Origin: Ignavibacteria bacterium
GTDB taxonomy: Bacteria > Bacteroidota > Ignavibacteria > Tepidaquicellales > Tepidaquicellaceae
Length of the DNA: 64,000 bases
Direction of reading: 5' to 3'
Assembly: GCA_041649015.1 (NCBI GenBank)
Contig: JBAZNU010000002.1
Coordinates: 62,001-126,000, forward strand
The position numbers were made by a program, and so were the translations under genes. Of this stretch, positions 36,235 to 46,634 are shown in pieces (position 1 is the first letter of the stretch; each line of letters starts with the position of its first letter). The notes beneath the pieces are model-generated. The model was not told where the DNA came from. It saw only the letters and a list, made by a program, of their open reading frames with translations, and ran no database searches.

Positions 36235-39200
36235 TTATTTTAATTTTACCAGCTTACCTGTTTGAACGTTAGAGTACGAACCATCGTCCGATTTGACAAT
36301 AAGTTTGTATATGTAAGTACCATTAGCTATATAATCACCGTCGGCATCCTTACCGTCCCACTCTATTGAAACATTCTTATCACTTATATTAGTTCTTTTA
36401 ATATTCTGAATCTTCCTTCCTGCAACTGTGTATATGTACAAGTCAGCATTAAGCGGTACATCAAAATTGTGCTGGAATGTGAATTGCGTATTATCTTTCA
36501 TTGGATTCGGGAAATTATATACATTAGAAACAACAAGATTCGAAGTACTCTTGACTACAAAATTAGCGAATGTTTCTTTAAAGTTATTATAAGTATCCCA
36601 ACCAATTATTTTAATAGTATAATTTCCATCAGGAAGGTTATCAAACTTATATTCAACAGTGCCATATTGATATCCATTAGTTGTATTATAAAATTGTGTA
36701 AGGTCAATTTTATTATTTTCGTCATCATTCAAGGTTGCTTCAATTTTATGACCTATTGTACCGGTTAAGTTCATACCGCTCTCATCGAAGAAATCAGCAA
36801 TGAGTTTTGGATTTTGGTTTACAATATCGCCGTTCCTAAAGCTTTTGCTTTCCATAAACAGACTAATATCGGGGCTGATTGTGTCTTTCACTCCTGAAGT
36901 ATCTATACCGTTTAATACAAAATTTCCAGAATATCCGGAACCTTCGAAGGAAGAATTACTAAAGTAACCCAAAATCTGACCATTTCCATTATTGTAGGAA
37001 ATATCTTTTGGCACAATAAACTCTATATTCCATCTACCATTAATAACTTTAGCTTTACCTTTAAAAATTGTTCCTCCATCCAAACGAAAATTGAAGTATC
37101 TGCCAAAATCAATGAATGAAACATTTTTATTAACATCAAGCACTTTAAGTTCAATATCACCATTAAAATTATCCCAGAAAGTTGAGTCAGATTTTAGAAT
37201 ACTTCCTGAAATTTTCATTTTCTGAAGTGCTTGAACGATAACAGTATCAAAAGTAACAGATTTTCCGTTAATGCTATCAATTCTTGTAAAATATTGCGGA
37301 ATCCCCAACCTTAATGATGGGTCTCCAATAAGGCAAAACTTCATGTCATTTTCAAGTATTGTTGGAAGCTGATTCTTAACATTGAACATTGCCTTACCTA
37401 CTCTGATGGGTAAATTTAAAGTATCTTTAACAAACATCAAATTATCCCATAATGCATTATTAAAGGTCTCATTATATGTCGCATAAACAGGTCGGGTAGC
37501 TGCAATAACTCCAATTGCACCTGCATTGCTCAAATAAACAAGTTGCTCGCCAGCACTTATTAAGAACGGGTCATCCCAGCGAGCAAGGTCGCAGCTTGCA
37601 ATAGTAACCAAAGGATATTTATTTTTATTATCTAATTGAGGAACGGATTCTTCTCTCACGAAAACATGTTCATGAGCCCAAAGGTCTGTGCTTCCGTGTC
37701 CAGTATAATTTATCAACAACCGACCTTCGTTCCAACCTTTAATTATATCAACATTTGCACCAGGTTTTCTTCTACCTTGTGGAGTAATAATTGCAGGATA
37801 AGTGACGATATAAATTTTTTCCTTCTCAAAATCTTTGGGTGTATGTGATTCAGCAAGCCTTTCACACTGATCTGTGTGTAACGATCCTTCTTGCCCCTGA
37901 TTATTTTCAGTAGTCCATCCATCATCTGCGACGTACATAATTTCTTTCTTCCAGCTTCCAATATTTGAGTTTGATTCATATTCGATTACTTTATCTACGA
38001 CCGTATTCGCTTCAGCAAGAGAATTTACACAGAAACGTCCGGTGGAAAAATCAGTCCGAACAGCTTCAGGAGATGTAAAATTCTCATTTATATCACAAAT
38101 AAAATCATCGCTATTGTAGCTGGATATTTCATTCATAGTAGGATCTGATCTTTCGATTGGAGGAACATAATTCTTGAAGTTAAGGTTATATATATTCTTA
38201 TAATCGAAACTGCCATCTCCTAAGAAAAGGACATATACAGGTCTTTTAGTCCAGTTATTGTATGCATACTTAAGCAGGTTTCTCATTGCAACAGGATCAA
38301 GTAAACCGCCTGAAAACTCATTATAAACTTGATTTAATTCCAGGACGAGTGTTTTAAGATAATTCGGGTGGCCTTCGCCGGGTGCTTCCCGCTGAGCTTT
38401 GAGCCTGTTTGCGGCAGAAAGAAACTCGCTTGCGGTAAATATGATAAAATCAGCACCATCAGAAATACCTCTAATATTCTGATTGGGGATTTTTGAAGAA
38501 ATAGAACTCGGAGTTTTGTAACCATTATCTCCGACAACATAGTAATCTTTGATCGAACCATAATTTGTATTATCCTGAAATCTTACTACCCTGTTTGAGT
38601 ATGAAATTGGAATAATAATAGAAATTTCATTAAATGCGGAGACTTTAAATACCTTTACGGAAGAAGAGTTAAATGGTGATGCCTGATATTCAATCGTTCC
38701 GATTGTGTCGGGTGATGTTATTTTTAATAAATTATTTGATGCAGAGCCTGTTGATCTATTGTAAAAGACTTCAAGATAATCATAATATCCCGAAACGGAG
38801 GGATAATTCAACTGGTTTGGCAATGAAGCGATTAAATTCATATTTGAATTACCGCTATTTAATATGTATTCAAATGATGTTGTTGACAAAGTAATATGAG
38901 AAAAAACACCATTAACACCATATATAGACTGGTAAGTTGAAAATCCAGAATTATCATCTTTGATTAAGTATGTTGCGTCTTGTGAACCACCGTTACCAAG
39001 AACAAGTTTACATTTAATTAAGGAACCCGGGACATAACCGGGTAAAGGTTTGTTAAAGGCAAAAAATTCATTGTAACCTATTCTCTGACTAACCCAGAGG
39101 TTACCTGTTGTACCAAGATTATTAACTTCAGGTTCTTCGAAAAATTTATCCCTGAAAAAATGTAATGGTTCTAGATTTGGGATATTTTGTGACGAAGTTT

Positions 39201-40287
39201 CAGACATCCTTAATCCGTTAACGCCTCCAAAGGTTATAAAATAAAAATTAGAATTTGAATATGTGTTTAATTTATGGAAAAATGACTGGCCTTGGAGAAA
39301 CCATTGGTGCGGTGACTGACCGTAAAAAAGAATAAAGTCATTATCATCAAATACACCGTCTTGTTCTCCGGAGACATAAACGGGATTCTGTACCAGATCT
39401 TCAGGTACTGCAGCGGAATTTAAATAGGGAAGTTCAGCACCGCCATTCCCATAGATCTTAATCGTTCTTGGGTCTATTCCTGAAATATTTATACCGGCCT
39501 GGCTAAGAAAATTCTTGTCTAGCTTATACATCCCTGTTTCTTTAACTTCAATTTTGTAGTAATCACCTGAAGCGAGAACACTTGGAACAATAGATTTTTT
39601 TATTGTGTTATATTCTTGAGTAACCCACATTTTTGAATTTGACCAATTTACAGCAATATCTTTCATGAAATCATCCTCAGCTCTTGTGTTGGGTTTTGAA
39701 GAGAATATCGGATTAGCTGAGAAGACAATTCTAAATCGCAAACTAGTAATTCTACGAATACTTTTTGAGAGGGGATTAAACTGAACAGGATTAATCTGAG
39801 CAATTCCAAAATATTTATTTCTGAAAATTCCATCCTGAATAAATTCAGCGTTTAATATTGGGTATGGGGAATTCAAAGAATATAATGAATCGTTATATTT
39901 ATAATCAAAAATAACTTCCAATTTATCTTTAGAGCGTTTCTGTTCAGGAACAGGTTTTACTTCAATATTATTTATTTCTTCATATTTAACATCCAAAATT
40001 TCAATTCTATTGTTAGAATATCCAGGCGTAATAACGGGAAAAAATCTACTGCCGATATCAGGGTGACCGACCCGATTTGTATTATGAACTGAATTTATAA
40101 ATTCAGTATTAGAAGTATATTTTGGAGTGAATTCAATTTCAACATATGAGTTTCCAGAGTAGATGACAGTAAAATCCACCGGTGAGGAATAATGTTTAAT
40201 TACCTCATTTCTTGTATCCGGTTGTGAAAACAACGGAGATACAATAAGAAAGAAAAATATTAAATATAAGAATTTAGTAAAATTCAT
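36235..40287 (-). CDS. porU: Type IX secretion system sortase PorU (C25 gingipain-like)
   Basis: 1350 residues. A signal peptide ends at LFSQ. A beta-rich N-terminal part is followed by the C25 caspase-like domain: YVLFLGDGSFDYKN, catalytic His864 in INYTGHGS, and catalytic Cys899 in IASCDLARWDDP. PorU removes the C-terminal sorting domain of T9SS cargos and links them to surface lipopolysaccharide. The protein itself ends with a sorting-domain-like region (VYNFPNPM, GTYIYKLIV). It is first in porU-porV-M6-GT2, separated from upstream rnc by a terminator. The catalytic dyad is intact. Confidence 0.92.
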   Translation of the reverse strand: MNFTKFLYLIFFFLIVSPLFSQPDTRNEVIKHYSSPVDFTVIYSGNSYVEIEFTPKYTSNTEFINSVHNTNRVGHPDIGSRFFPVITPGYSNNRIEILDVKYEEINNIEVKPVPEQKRSKDKLEVIFDYKYNDSLYSLNSPYPILNAEFIQDGIFRNKYFGIAQINPVQFNPLSKSIRRITSLRFRIVFSANPIFSSKPNTRAEDDFMKDIAVNWSNSKMWVTQEYNTIKKSIVPSVLASGDYYKIEVKETGMYKLDKNFLSQAGINISGIDPRTIKIYGNGGAELPYLNSAAVPEDLVQNPVYVSGEQDGVFDDNDFILFYGQSPHQWFLQGQSFFHKLNTYSNSNFYFITFGGVNGLRMSETSSQNIPNLEPLHFFRDKFFEEPEVNNLGTTGNLWVSQRIGYNEFFAFNKPLPGYVPGSLIKCKLVLGNGGSQDATYLIKDDNSGFSTYQSIYGVNGVFSHITLSTTSFEYILNSGNSNMNLIASLPNQLNYPSVSGYYDYLEVFYNRSTGSASNNLLKITSPDTIGTIEYQASPFNSSSVKVFKVSAFNEISIIIPISYSNRVVRFQDNTNYGSIKDYYVVGDNGYKTPSSISSKIPNQNIRGISDGADFIIFTASEFLSAANRLKAQREAPGEGHPNYLKTLVLELNQVYNEFSGGLLDPVAMRNLLKYAYNNWTKRPVYVLFLGDGSFDYKNIYNLNFKNYVPPIERSDPTMNEISSYNSDDFICDINENFTSPEAVRTDFSTGRFCVNSLAEANTVVDKVIEYESNSNIGSWKKEIMYVADDGWTTENNQGQEGSLHTDQCERLAESHTPKDFEKEKIYIVTYPAIITPQGRRKPGANVDIIKGWNEGRLLINYTGHGSTDLWAHEHVFVREESVPQLDNKNKYPLVTIASCDLARWDDPFLISAGEQLVYLSNAGAIGVIAATRPVYATYNETFNNALWDNLMFVKDTLNLPIRVGKAMFNVKNQLPTILENDMKFCLIGDPSLRLGIPQYFTRIDSINGKSVTFDTVIVQALQKMKISGSILKSDSTFWDNFNGDIELKVLDVNKNVSFIDFGRYFNFRLDGGTIFKGKAKVINGRWNIEFIVPKDISYNNGNGQILGYFSNSSFEGSGYSGNFVLNGIDTSGVKDTISPDISLFMESKSFRNGDIVNQNPKLIADFFDESGMNLTGTIGHKIEATLNDDENNKIDLTQFYNTTNGYQYGTVEYKFDNLPDGNYTIKIIGWDTYNNFKETFANFVVKSTSNLVVSNVYNFPNPMKDNTQFTFQHNFDVPLNADLYIYTVAGRKIQNIKRTNISDKNVSIEWDGKDADGDYIANGTYIYKLIVKSDDGSYSNVQTGKLVKLK

Positions 40288-40322
40288 AAACTTGATTTTA
40301 GTAACATATTAAATATATAGTA

Positions 40323-40383
40323 TAAAAAAACCATTCATTAAAGATTATCCTAATGCCGAATTGTTAGTCTTTAATAAATGGTA
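40323..40383 (-). terminator. Intrinsic terminator of acpP-fabF-rnc
   Basis: A 17-base stem with two imperfect pairs (40331-40347 with 40365-40381) and a 17-base loop. On the minus strand the stem is followed by a run of seven T bases. It separates the rnc operon from porU; the 218-base gap holds nothing else recognisable apart from the unassigned porU promoter. Confidence 0.88.
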
Positions 40384-40505
40384 CGTTATTTTAATAATTG
40401 AATTTTTAATTTAAAAATAGTATCGAAATACTTGTATATTGTCTCCTTTTATTTTTACAAAGATATACTTGATTTCAAAAATTGTCAAGCCCTTAACATA
40501 AAATT

Positions 40506-41324
40506 TTACTTTTTTCTCTTTATACCCATTTTATCAATAGAATCCAGGTTCTGTAACGCATTCTTCGCAGCTTCTTGTTCAGCCTGTTTCTTTGATTTTC
40601 CCTTACCGATACCGAGACAGTGATTTGCAAGATGAACTTCAACAGTAAAAAGTTTATGATGTTCAGGGCCTTCCTCTTTAATAATTCTGTAATCCGGAAT
40701 AAAATCTGTATGCGCCTGAGCATATTCAAGGAAACGACTTTTAAAGTTCTCATCAAACTGATTTAGCCATTTAACGTCAAGTTTAGAGAATATTTCTATG
40801 TTCAGGAATTTCTTTGCATTTTCATAACCTGAGTCTAGAAAAATTGCTCCTATCAAAGCTTCATAAGCATCTGCCAGTATAGCATCGTAACCCTGGTCTA
40901 TTGATTTCAAAGCCGTATTAGAAGCGAGGAGGAATTCCTGAATCTTTATATTTTTTGCCCTTTCTGCAAGAAATCTTTTATTAACCAGAATTGAACGAAA
41001 CTTAGTAAGGTCACCTTCCTCGTTTAAAGGAAAATTCCTGTAAAGAAATTCTGCTACGATTAAATCAAGAACAGCATCACCAAGAAACTCAAGCCGCTCG
41101 TTTGAAATAAGATTAACTTTTGAAGAATCTTTTTTGATTTTCAGGAAGGAACGGTGGGTAAGCGCGTTTATAAAATAATTTTTATCAATTATCTTATAGT
41201 GTATAGCTGATTGAAATTTTTCAAAGTCTATTTTTTTTGTTGCTTTAGAAAAAGAATCTCCAGACGGAGATTCCTTTTTTAAAAACGGTATAAATATTTT
41301 AAGTTTATTTAATAATTTGAACAT
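40506..41324 (-). CDS. rnc: Ribonuclease III
   Basis: 272 residues. The RNase III signature NERLEFLGDAVLDLIVAEFL and the acidic residues of the second conserved helix (DAYEALIGAIFLD) are present. A C-terminal double-stranded RNA-binding domain carries GIGKGKSKKQAEQEAAKNAL. An N-terminal basic extension of about 30 residues precedes the catalytic domain. It processes rRNA and other double-stranded RNAs. It is the third gene of acpP-fabF-rnc, the common FCB arrangement. Confidence 0.97.
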   Translation of the reverse strand: MFKLLNKLKIFIPFLKKESPSGDSFSKATKKIDFEKFQSAIHYKIIDKNYFINALTHRSFLKIKKDSSKVNLISNERLEFLGDAVLDLIVAEFLYRNFPLNEEGDLTKFRSILVNKRFLAERAKNIKIQEFLLASNTALKSIDQGYDAILADAYEALIGAIFLDSGYENAKKFLNIEIFSKLDVKWLNQFDENFKSRFLEYAQAHTDFIPDYRIIKEEGPEHHKLFTVEVHLANHCLGIGKGKSKKQAEQEAAKNALQNLDSIDKMGIKRKK

Positions 41325-41348
41325 AAAAAACGAAAATCAACGCGTATA

Positions 41349-42596
41349 TTAATTTTCAAATTTTCTGAATACAATAGCAGTATTATGTCCACCAAATCCT
41401 GAATTATCTGATAGTACTGCATTAATATTACGCTTAACAGCTACATTTGGAGTGTAATTCAAGTCACAATCCGGATCTTTTTCATTATAATTTATTGTTG
41501 GGGGGACTATACCGTATTTAATAGTTAACAAAGCAGCAATAGATTCGATTGCTCCTGCAGCACCTAATAAATGTCCAACCATAGATTTAATCGAATGTAT
41601 ATTCAAATTGTATGCATGATCGCCAAATACGGTTTTAATTGCAGCAGTTTCATTCCTATCATTAGGAGGTGTCGAAGTGCCATGAGCATTAACGACATCG
41701 ATTTCTTCAGGTTTCATACCTGAATCGACAATAGCTATTTTCATCGCTCTTGCAACACCCTCGCCATTTGGTGCTGGGTCAGTTATGTGATGTGCATCGG
41801 CAGTTAAACCAACACCGGCAATTTCACCGTAAATATTAGCACTTCTTGAAAGAGCATGTTCAAGACTTTCAATAACTATTGTAGCTCCACCCTCTCCCAT
41901 AACAAATCCATCGCGAGTTTTGTCAAATGGACGTGATGCGGTTTCGGGTGTATCGTTCCTGGTTGAAAGTGCTTTCATTGCGTTGAAGCCGCCAATACCC
42001 ATCGGACAGATAACAGCTTCAGACCCACCTGTAATCATCACATCAGCATCACCTCTTTGAATAAGCATGAATGAATCAATGATAGCATTAGATGATGTAG
42101 CGCAGGCTGATGTAGTTGCATAATTTGGTCCTTTCAGTGCATATTTCATAGATATTCTTCCCGCTGCAATATCAGCAATTAACATAGGAATGAAGAATGG
42201 ACTAATTCTGTCAGGATTCCCACCACGATCGTAAAGAATATTTTGTTGTTTATGGTAAGTCCACATACCTCCAATACCTGAACCGTAAACGACTCCAATT
42301 CTTTCTTTATTTACTGTATCGAGATTTAATCCACTGTCAGTAATTGCCATATCAGAAGCAACCATGGCATATTGGGTAAATGGATCAATTCTCTGTGAGA
42401 GTTTTCTATCCATGTAATTCAATGGATCGAAACCTTTTAACTCTGCAGCGAATTTTGTAACGAATTCTGTAGTATCGAAATAAGTAATCGGACCAATACC
42501 ACTTTTGCCTTCGACAAGTGAATTCCAAAAATCAACTACTGTTAACCCAATAGGTGTAATGGCACCCACGCCTGTAACTACTACTCTTTTTTTCAT
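41349..42596 (-). CDS. fabF: Beta-ketoacyl-ACP synthase II
   Basis: 415 residues with the Cys-His-His triad: TTSACATSSNA (active-site Cys), VNAHGTSTPPND and SIKSMVGHLLGAAG. The N-terminus VVVTGVGAITPIG is canonical. It elongates fatty acids using malonyl-ACP. The acpP gene lies 10 bases upstream. Confidence 0.97.
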   Translation of the reverse strand: MKKRVVVTGVGAITPIGLTVVDFWNSLVEGKSGIGPITYFDTTEFVTKFAAELKGFDPLNYMDRKLSQRIDPFTQYAMVASDMAITDSGLNLDTVNKERIGVVYGSGIGGMWTYHKQQNILYDRGGNPDRISPFFIPMLIADIAAGRISMKYALKGPNYATTSACATSSNAIIDSFMLIQRGDADVMITGGSEAVICPMGIGGFNAMKALSTRNDTPETASRPFDKTRDGFVMGEGGATIVIESLEHALSRSANIYGEIAGVGLTADAHHITDPAPNGEGVARAMKIAIVDSGMKPEEIDVVNAHGTSTPPNDRNETAAIKTVFGDHAYNLNIHSIKSMVGHLLGAAGAIESIAALLTIKYGIVPPTINYNEKDPDCDLNYTPNVAVKRNINAVLSDNSGFGGHNTAIVFRKFEN

Positions 42597-42606
42597 TTAT
42601 TGTATA

Positions 42607-42849
42607 TTAACCTTTTTTTGCAAGAATATAATTAACGGCATCATCAACTTTTGCGATTTTTTCTGCATCTTCATCGGGGATTTTAATATCGAATTCTTCC
42701 TCAAATTTCATGATTAATTCAACTGTATCAAGAGAATCTGCACCTAAGTCGTTTATAAAATGTGCTTCGGAGGTGATTTTAGATTCTTCAACACCAAGTT
42801 TATCAATGATTGCTTGCTTTACTTTTGCTTCGACTTCTGCTTTTGTCAT
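42607..42849 (-). CDS. acpP: Acyl carrier protein
   Basis: 80 residues. Ser39 in DLGADSLDTVEL carries the phosphopantetheine. The protein is acidic with the usual FEEEFDIKIPDEDAEKI helix. AAGGAG lies ten bases before the ATG. It is first in acpP-fabF-rnc; the 150-base gap upstream must hold the promoter. Confidence 0.97.
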   Translation of the reverse strand: MTKAEVEAKVKQAIIDKLGVEESKITSEAHFINDLGADSLDTVELIMKFEEEFDIKIPDEDAEKIAKVDDAVNYILAKKG

Positions 42850-42999
42850 TTTAAATTACTCCTTTAATTTATTAAATAATTGATTAATATAGTTATATAT
42901 TACATATTTTTAAAGTATAAAATGTTTCGAAAAGTATAATTTTTTAAATGCAAAAATATTTTATACCGTTATTTTCAATTGGGAAGATACGCAAATTCA

Positions 43000-43611
43000 T
43001 CATATATCTTTCTGCGGCCTTCGTACTTTAAAATCACCTTTTAGGGGATATTTGCTGTAATTTACGTTATTTATTACTGTTTTTCCATTATCTTTCTGAG
43101 ATGTACCAGCCCAGATACCAAATGCATAGGGTTTATTTTTCACATAGACGAGTGATTCGAATATAATCACATGTGTTTTCCAAATGACGAGATCGCCAGT
43201 AATAATATCATTTAAACCTGTAATAGTAACTAATGGAATAATGTCCTGAAAAAGATCGTCATTAAACAGGTCCCGGGAAAGAGCGTTTTCTTTTGGTGTT
43301 TTATACCCCGCTTTATGAAGAGTATTAAGAGCAAAAATATTGCATTTAGAAGTATTTTTAATAATAAGTTGATAATTATTTAGCCAATACAAATACGTTG
43401 TATCTTCAAATGGTGAGTACATTTTGTTTTCTCTTTCGTTTAATGCAGTTGAAATTATATCATATTTTTCGACAACGTTTGCTTTTTTTAAAATAGATAC
43501 AGTATCGGAATTATCAATATCAGAATCTTTATTAGAAGAAGTACATCCGGTAACAATAACAGTTATAATTACGATTGAAAGACCAATAAAATAATTCGAT
43601 AGAGCTCTCAA
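43000..43611 (-). CDS. Lipoprotein with a possible CHAP/NlpC-like (papain-fold) domain
   Basis: 203 residues. The signal ends in a lipobox (VTGCTSSN). Later KCNIFALNTLHKAGYKTP and GDLVIWKTHVIIFES resemble the Cys and His boxes of CHAP/NlpC-P60 amidases, which cut peptidoglycan cross-links. This is a motif-level guess. The start is TTG with GGAG five bases before it, just after the purL stop. Confidence 0.6.
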   Translation of the reverse strand: MRALSNYFIGLSIVIITVIVTGCTSSNKDSDIDNSDTVSILKKANVVEKYDIISTALNERENKMYSPFEDTTYLYWLNNYQLIIKNTSKCNIFALNTLHKAGYKTPKENALSRDLFNDDLFQDIIPLVTITGLNDIITGDLVIWKTHVIIFESLVYVKNKPYAFGIWAGTSQKDNGKTVINNVNYSKYPLKGDFKVRRPQKDI

Positions 43612-43613
43612 GT

Positions 43614-45857
43614 TTACTCCATTAATTTGTGAATACTATTGAAATATGAATCTTTTATCTTTTCAAGTTCCAATTCAATAAAATCATTAATTTTAAGAAC
43701 AGAACCACCTGTTTTTCCAATTAATTCAATATACACACTGTTCTTCTCCGCAAGGTCAAAAATTTTATTCTTGTTTTCTTTCTCGGCAGATATAATAATT
43801 CTTGATTGAGATTCACTAAATAGAACAAAATCTTTTCTTGAAACGGTTGGAATAAAAATCTCACAACCGAAGGATTGATGATAACCCATGATACAGCATT
43901 CAGCTAAAGCTACAGCAAGGCCTCCATCAGATACATCGTGCGCTGATTTGATGAGTCCTTTATTTATAGCCTTAAGAACAAATTCGTGAAGGTTTTTTTC
44001 GTTTATCAACGATAATTGCGGAGCGTCACCTTTGACAATTTTGTGAATTCTGCTAAGATATTCAGTACCTCCTATTTCGTATAAATCTCTTCCAATTACG
44101 TAAATATCGTCATTTTCGTTCTTAAAGTAACTTGTCATCATTTTGTTATTATCATCTATTAATCCCACCATACCAATAGTTGGAGTAGGAAAGACCGCAT
44201 AATCTTTTGAAAGATTATAAAAACTCACGTTACCACCTGTTACAGGAGTTCCAAGAAATCTGCATGCATCCCCTATACCCTTAACACATTCAGCAAACTG
44301 GTAGTACATTTCAGGATTATAAGGATCACCGAAATTCAGGCAGTTCGTAATTGCTAGAGGAACCGCACCGGTACATACGACATTTCTTGCACTTTCGCAT
44401 ACGGCAATCATACCTCCTAAATATGGATTGAGATATGAGTATCTTCCGTTGCAGTCGGTTTTCATTGCAAGACTTTTTTTAGTACCTTTTATTCTAATCA
44501 CAGATGCATCACCACCGGGCATTAAAGAAGTATTTGTACGTACCTGAGAATCATACTGTTCGTAAACCCATTGTTTATTCGTTATATTAGGGGATGATAA
44601 AAGTTTCAGTAAAACATCATTACAGTCATCAGGTTCATATATTTTGCTCTGATCAAATGAAGAAGTTTCTTCTAAATATTCGGGTCTCTTAGTTTCTCGA
44701 TTGTATACAGGCGCACCACCACCCAGTACCAAAACATTTGCTGGAATGTCAGCTTCAAGTTTATCTTTGTAAAAAATTTTAATTCGATCATCTGAAATAA
44801 CTTTCCCGATTTCGACGCAATTTAAATCCCATTTATTAAAAACATCTTTAACAATTTCCTCTTTTCCTTTGTGTGCAACGAGAAGCATTCTTTCCTGTGA
44901 TTCAGAAAGCATAATTTCGTAAGCGGACATATTTTCATCACGGAGTGGAACTTTATCAAGAATAATTTCCATCCCGCAACAACCTTTTGCACTCATTTCA
45001 CTTGATGAACAGGTTAAACCTGCAGCACCCATATCCTGAATACCAACAACTGCACCTGAACGAATCACTTCAAGAGTGGCCTCAAGAAGCAGTTTCTCGG
45101 TGAATGGATCTCCGACCTGAACACTTGGTCTTTTTGATTCCGATTCTTCAGAAATTTCTACTGATGCAAATGTTGCACCGTGAATTCCATCTTTTCCTGT
45201 TGAAGAGCCTACTATGAATACAGGATTTCCAATACCCGCAGCAGTTGCTGAAGCTGTTTGATTATGCTTAACTATTCCAACTGCCATTGCATTTACAAGA
45301 GGATTATCCTGATAGCATTCTTCAAAATAAATTTCTCCGCTTACAGTTGGAACACCGAAACAATTACCATAATCTCCAATACCTTTAACAACATTCTTGA
45401 AGAGGAATTTGCTTCGAGTTGTAATTGAATCATCTGTTTCATCTTCAATTTTACCGAATCTTAATGAATTAAGAGCAGCCACCGGACGAGCCCCCATAGT
45501 GAATATATCTCTGAGAATTCCTCCAACTCCTGTTGCGGCACCCTGATAAGGTTCCACAGCTGAGGGATGATTATGTGATTCAATTTTGAAAGCAACTGCG
45601 AGCCCATCACCGATATCAACTAGTCCTGCATTTTCCTCACCTGCAGAGACAAGCAGATTTCCACCGCTTCTAGGCAGAGTTTTTATCTGTAATATAGAAT
45701 TTTTATATGAACAATGTTCACTCCACATAACAGAGAATATTCCAAGTTCAGTGTAAGTAGGAACTCTCTTTAATATCTCGAGTATTCTTTTATACTCATC
45801 ATTTGTAAGTCCAAGTTCAAGGGCAAGGGTAAGATCGACAATTGGTTCAGATATCAT
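43614..45857 (-). CDS. purL: Phosphoribosylformylglycinamidine synthase subunit PurL
   Basis: 747 residues, the short PurL type that works with separate PurQ and PurS. Motifs are SEHCSYKNS, FKIESHNHPSAVEPYQGAATG, GGDASVIRIKGT, GGNVSFYNLS and SAHDVSDGGLAVALAE. It makes FGAM in purine synthesis. purQ and purS are not in the window. It lies in a run of same-strand genes from 51769 to 43000 with short gaps. Confidence 0.97.
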   Translation of the reverse strand: MISEPIVDLTLALELGLTNDEYKRILEILKRVPTYTELGIFSVMWSEHCSYKNSILQIKTLPRSGGNLLVSAGEENAGLVDIGDGLAVAFKIESHNHPSAVEPYQGAATGVGGILRDIFTMGARPVAALNSLRFGKIEDETDDSITTRSKFLFKNVVKGIGDYGNCFGVPTVSGEIYFEECYQDNPLVNAMAVGIVKHNQTASATAAGIGNPVFIVGSSTGKDGIHGATFASVEISEESESKRPSVQVGDPFTEKLLLEATLEVIRSGAVVGIQDMGAAGLTCSSSEMSAKGCCGMEIILDKVPLRDENMSAYEIMLSESQERMLLVAHKGKEEIVKDVFNKWDLNCVEIGKVISDDRIKIFYKDKLEADIPANVLVLGGGAPVYNRETKRPEYLEETSSFDQSKIYEPDDCNDVLLKLLSSPNITNKQWVYEQYDSQVRTNTSLMPGGDASVIRIKGTKKSLAMKTDCNGRYSYLNPYLGGMIAVCESARNVVCTGAVPLAITNCLNFGDPYNPEMYYQFAECVKGIGDACRFLGTPVTGGNVSFYNLSKDYAVFPTPTIGMVGLIDDNNKMMTSYFKNENDDIYVIGRDLYEIGGTEYLSRIHKIVKGDAPQLSLINEKNLHEFVLKAINKGLIKSAHDVSDGGLAVALAECCIMGYHQSFGCEIFIPTVSRKDFVLFSESQSRIIISAEKENKNKIFDLAEKNSVYIELIGKTGGSVLKINDFIELELEKIKDSYFNSIHKLME

Positions 45858-45872
45858 TATTTCAATTTATGT

Positions 45873-46625
45873 TTAATTATATTGTAAGTTGCTGTATTGT
45901 TTTTCAAAATAAAAAGCTGTTCCGCTTATAACACAAAGCGGTTTTAATATTACGTTAACAACGGGCAAAAAATTAATCAGGAATGCAGCACATCCAAATC
46001 CCATTGAATAAAAAGGTTTTGAAGATGTAATTCTTATTTTCTTTCTAAGTGAATAGTAGCGCCTTGTCATAGGATAATCAAAAAAGTCTAATGCATTAAA
46101 GAAAAATGAAAATAAAGAACTTAAAACTACGGAAATAATACTACCGATTAAAGGGATAAATCCGATTAAAAAGAAAATAAAAATAAAAATGAGATAAAAT
46201 GATAGTTTTTTGATTTCCGAGAGTATATTTAGCCATGTATCTTTCCAAAATCCAGGATTGTAATTAGTTTTCACCCCAGTTAGATTCTCTTCTATTATTA
46301 ATGATATATTCTCATTAAAAGGAGCGGAGATAATTCCTCCAATAATCAGAAGAATAAAATAGCAAATTACAAGTACAAGAATGAATGATATAACAAGTAT
46401 TAACACATTAATGAATTCTGACCAGAAACCCGCATTGCTCGTATCTGCACCTGTAAGTTTAGCACTTTTATCCATAATCCAAGTGTAGATTAGCAAAAAG
46501 GTTGAAACGTATAAAAACATATTTATTGTTACAGGGATTATTGAGTGAATTATTGTTTTTGGATATTTAAAGAAAAGTCCTATGCTCTTAAACGGATAAA
46601 TAAAACCTTCAAAAAAATTCTTCAT
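45873..46625 (-). CDS. EI24/CysZ-like membrane protein
   Basis: 250 residues with four or more hydrophobic segments. The start GFIYPFKSIGLFFKYP and the GFIPLIGSIISVVLSS, DFFDYPMTRRYYSLR and FGCAAFLINFLPVVNVILKP stretches are typical of the EI24 domain family. CysZ members transport sulfate; other members have no settled role. Its gene lies between the patatin and purL genes with gaps of about 10-16 bases. Confidence 0.87.
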   Translation of the reverse strand: MKNFFEGFIYPFKSIGLFFKYPKTIIHSIIPVTINMFLYVSTFLLIYTWIMDKSAKLTGADTSNAGFWSEFINVLILVISFILVLVICYFILLIIGGIISAPFNENISLIIEENLTGVKTNYNPGFWKDTWLNILSEIKKLSFYLIFIFIFFLIGFIPLIGSIISVVLSSLFSFFFNALDFFDYPMTRRYYSLRKKIRITSSKPFYSMGFGCAAFLINFLPVVNVILKPLCVISGTAFYFEKQYSNLQYN

Positions 46626-46634
46626 GGAATTACT

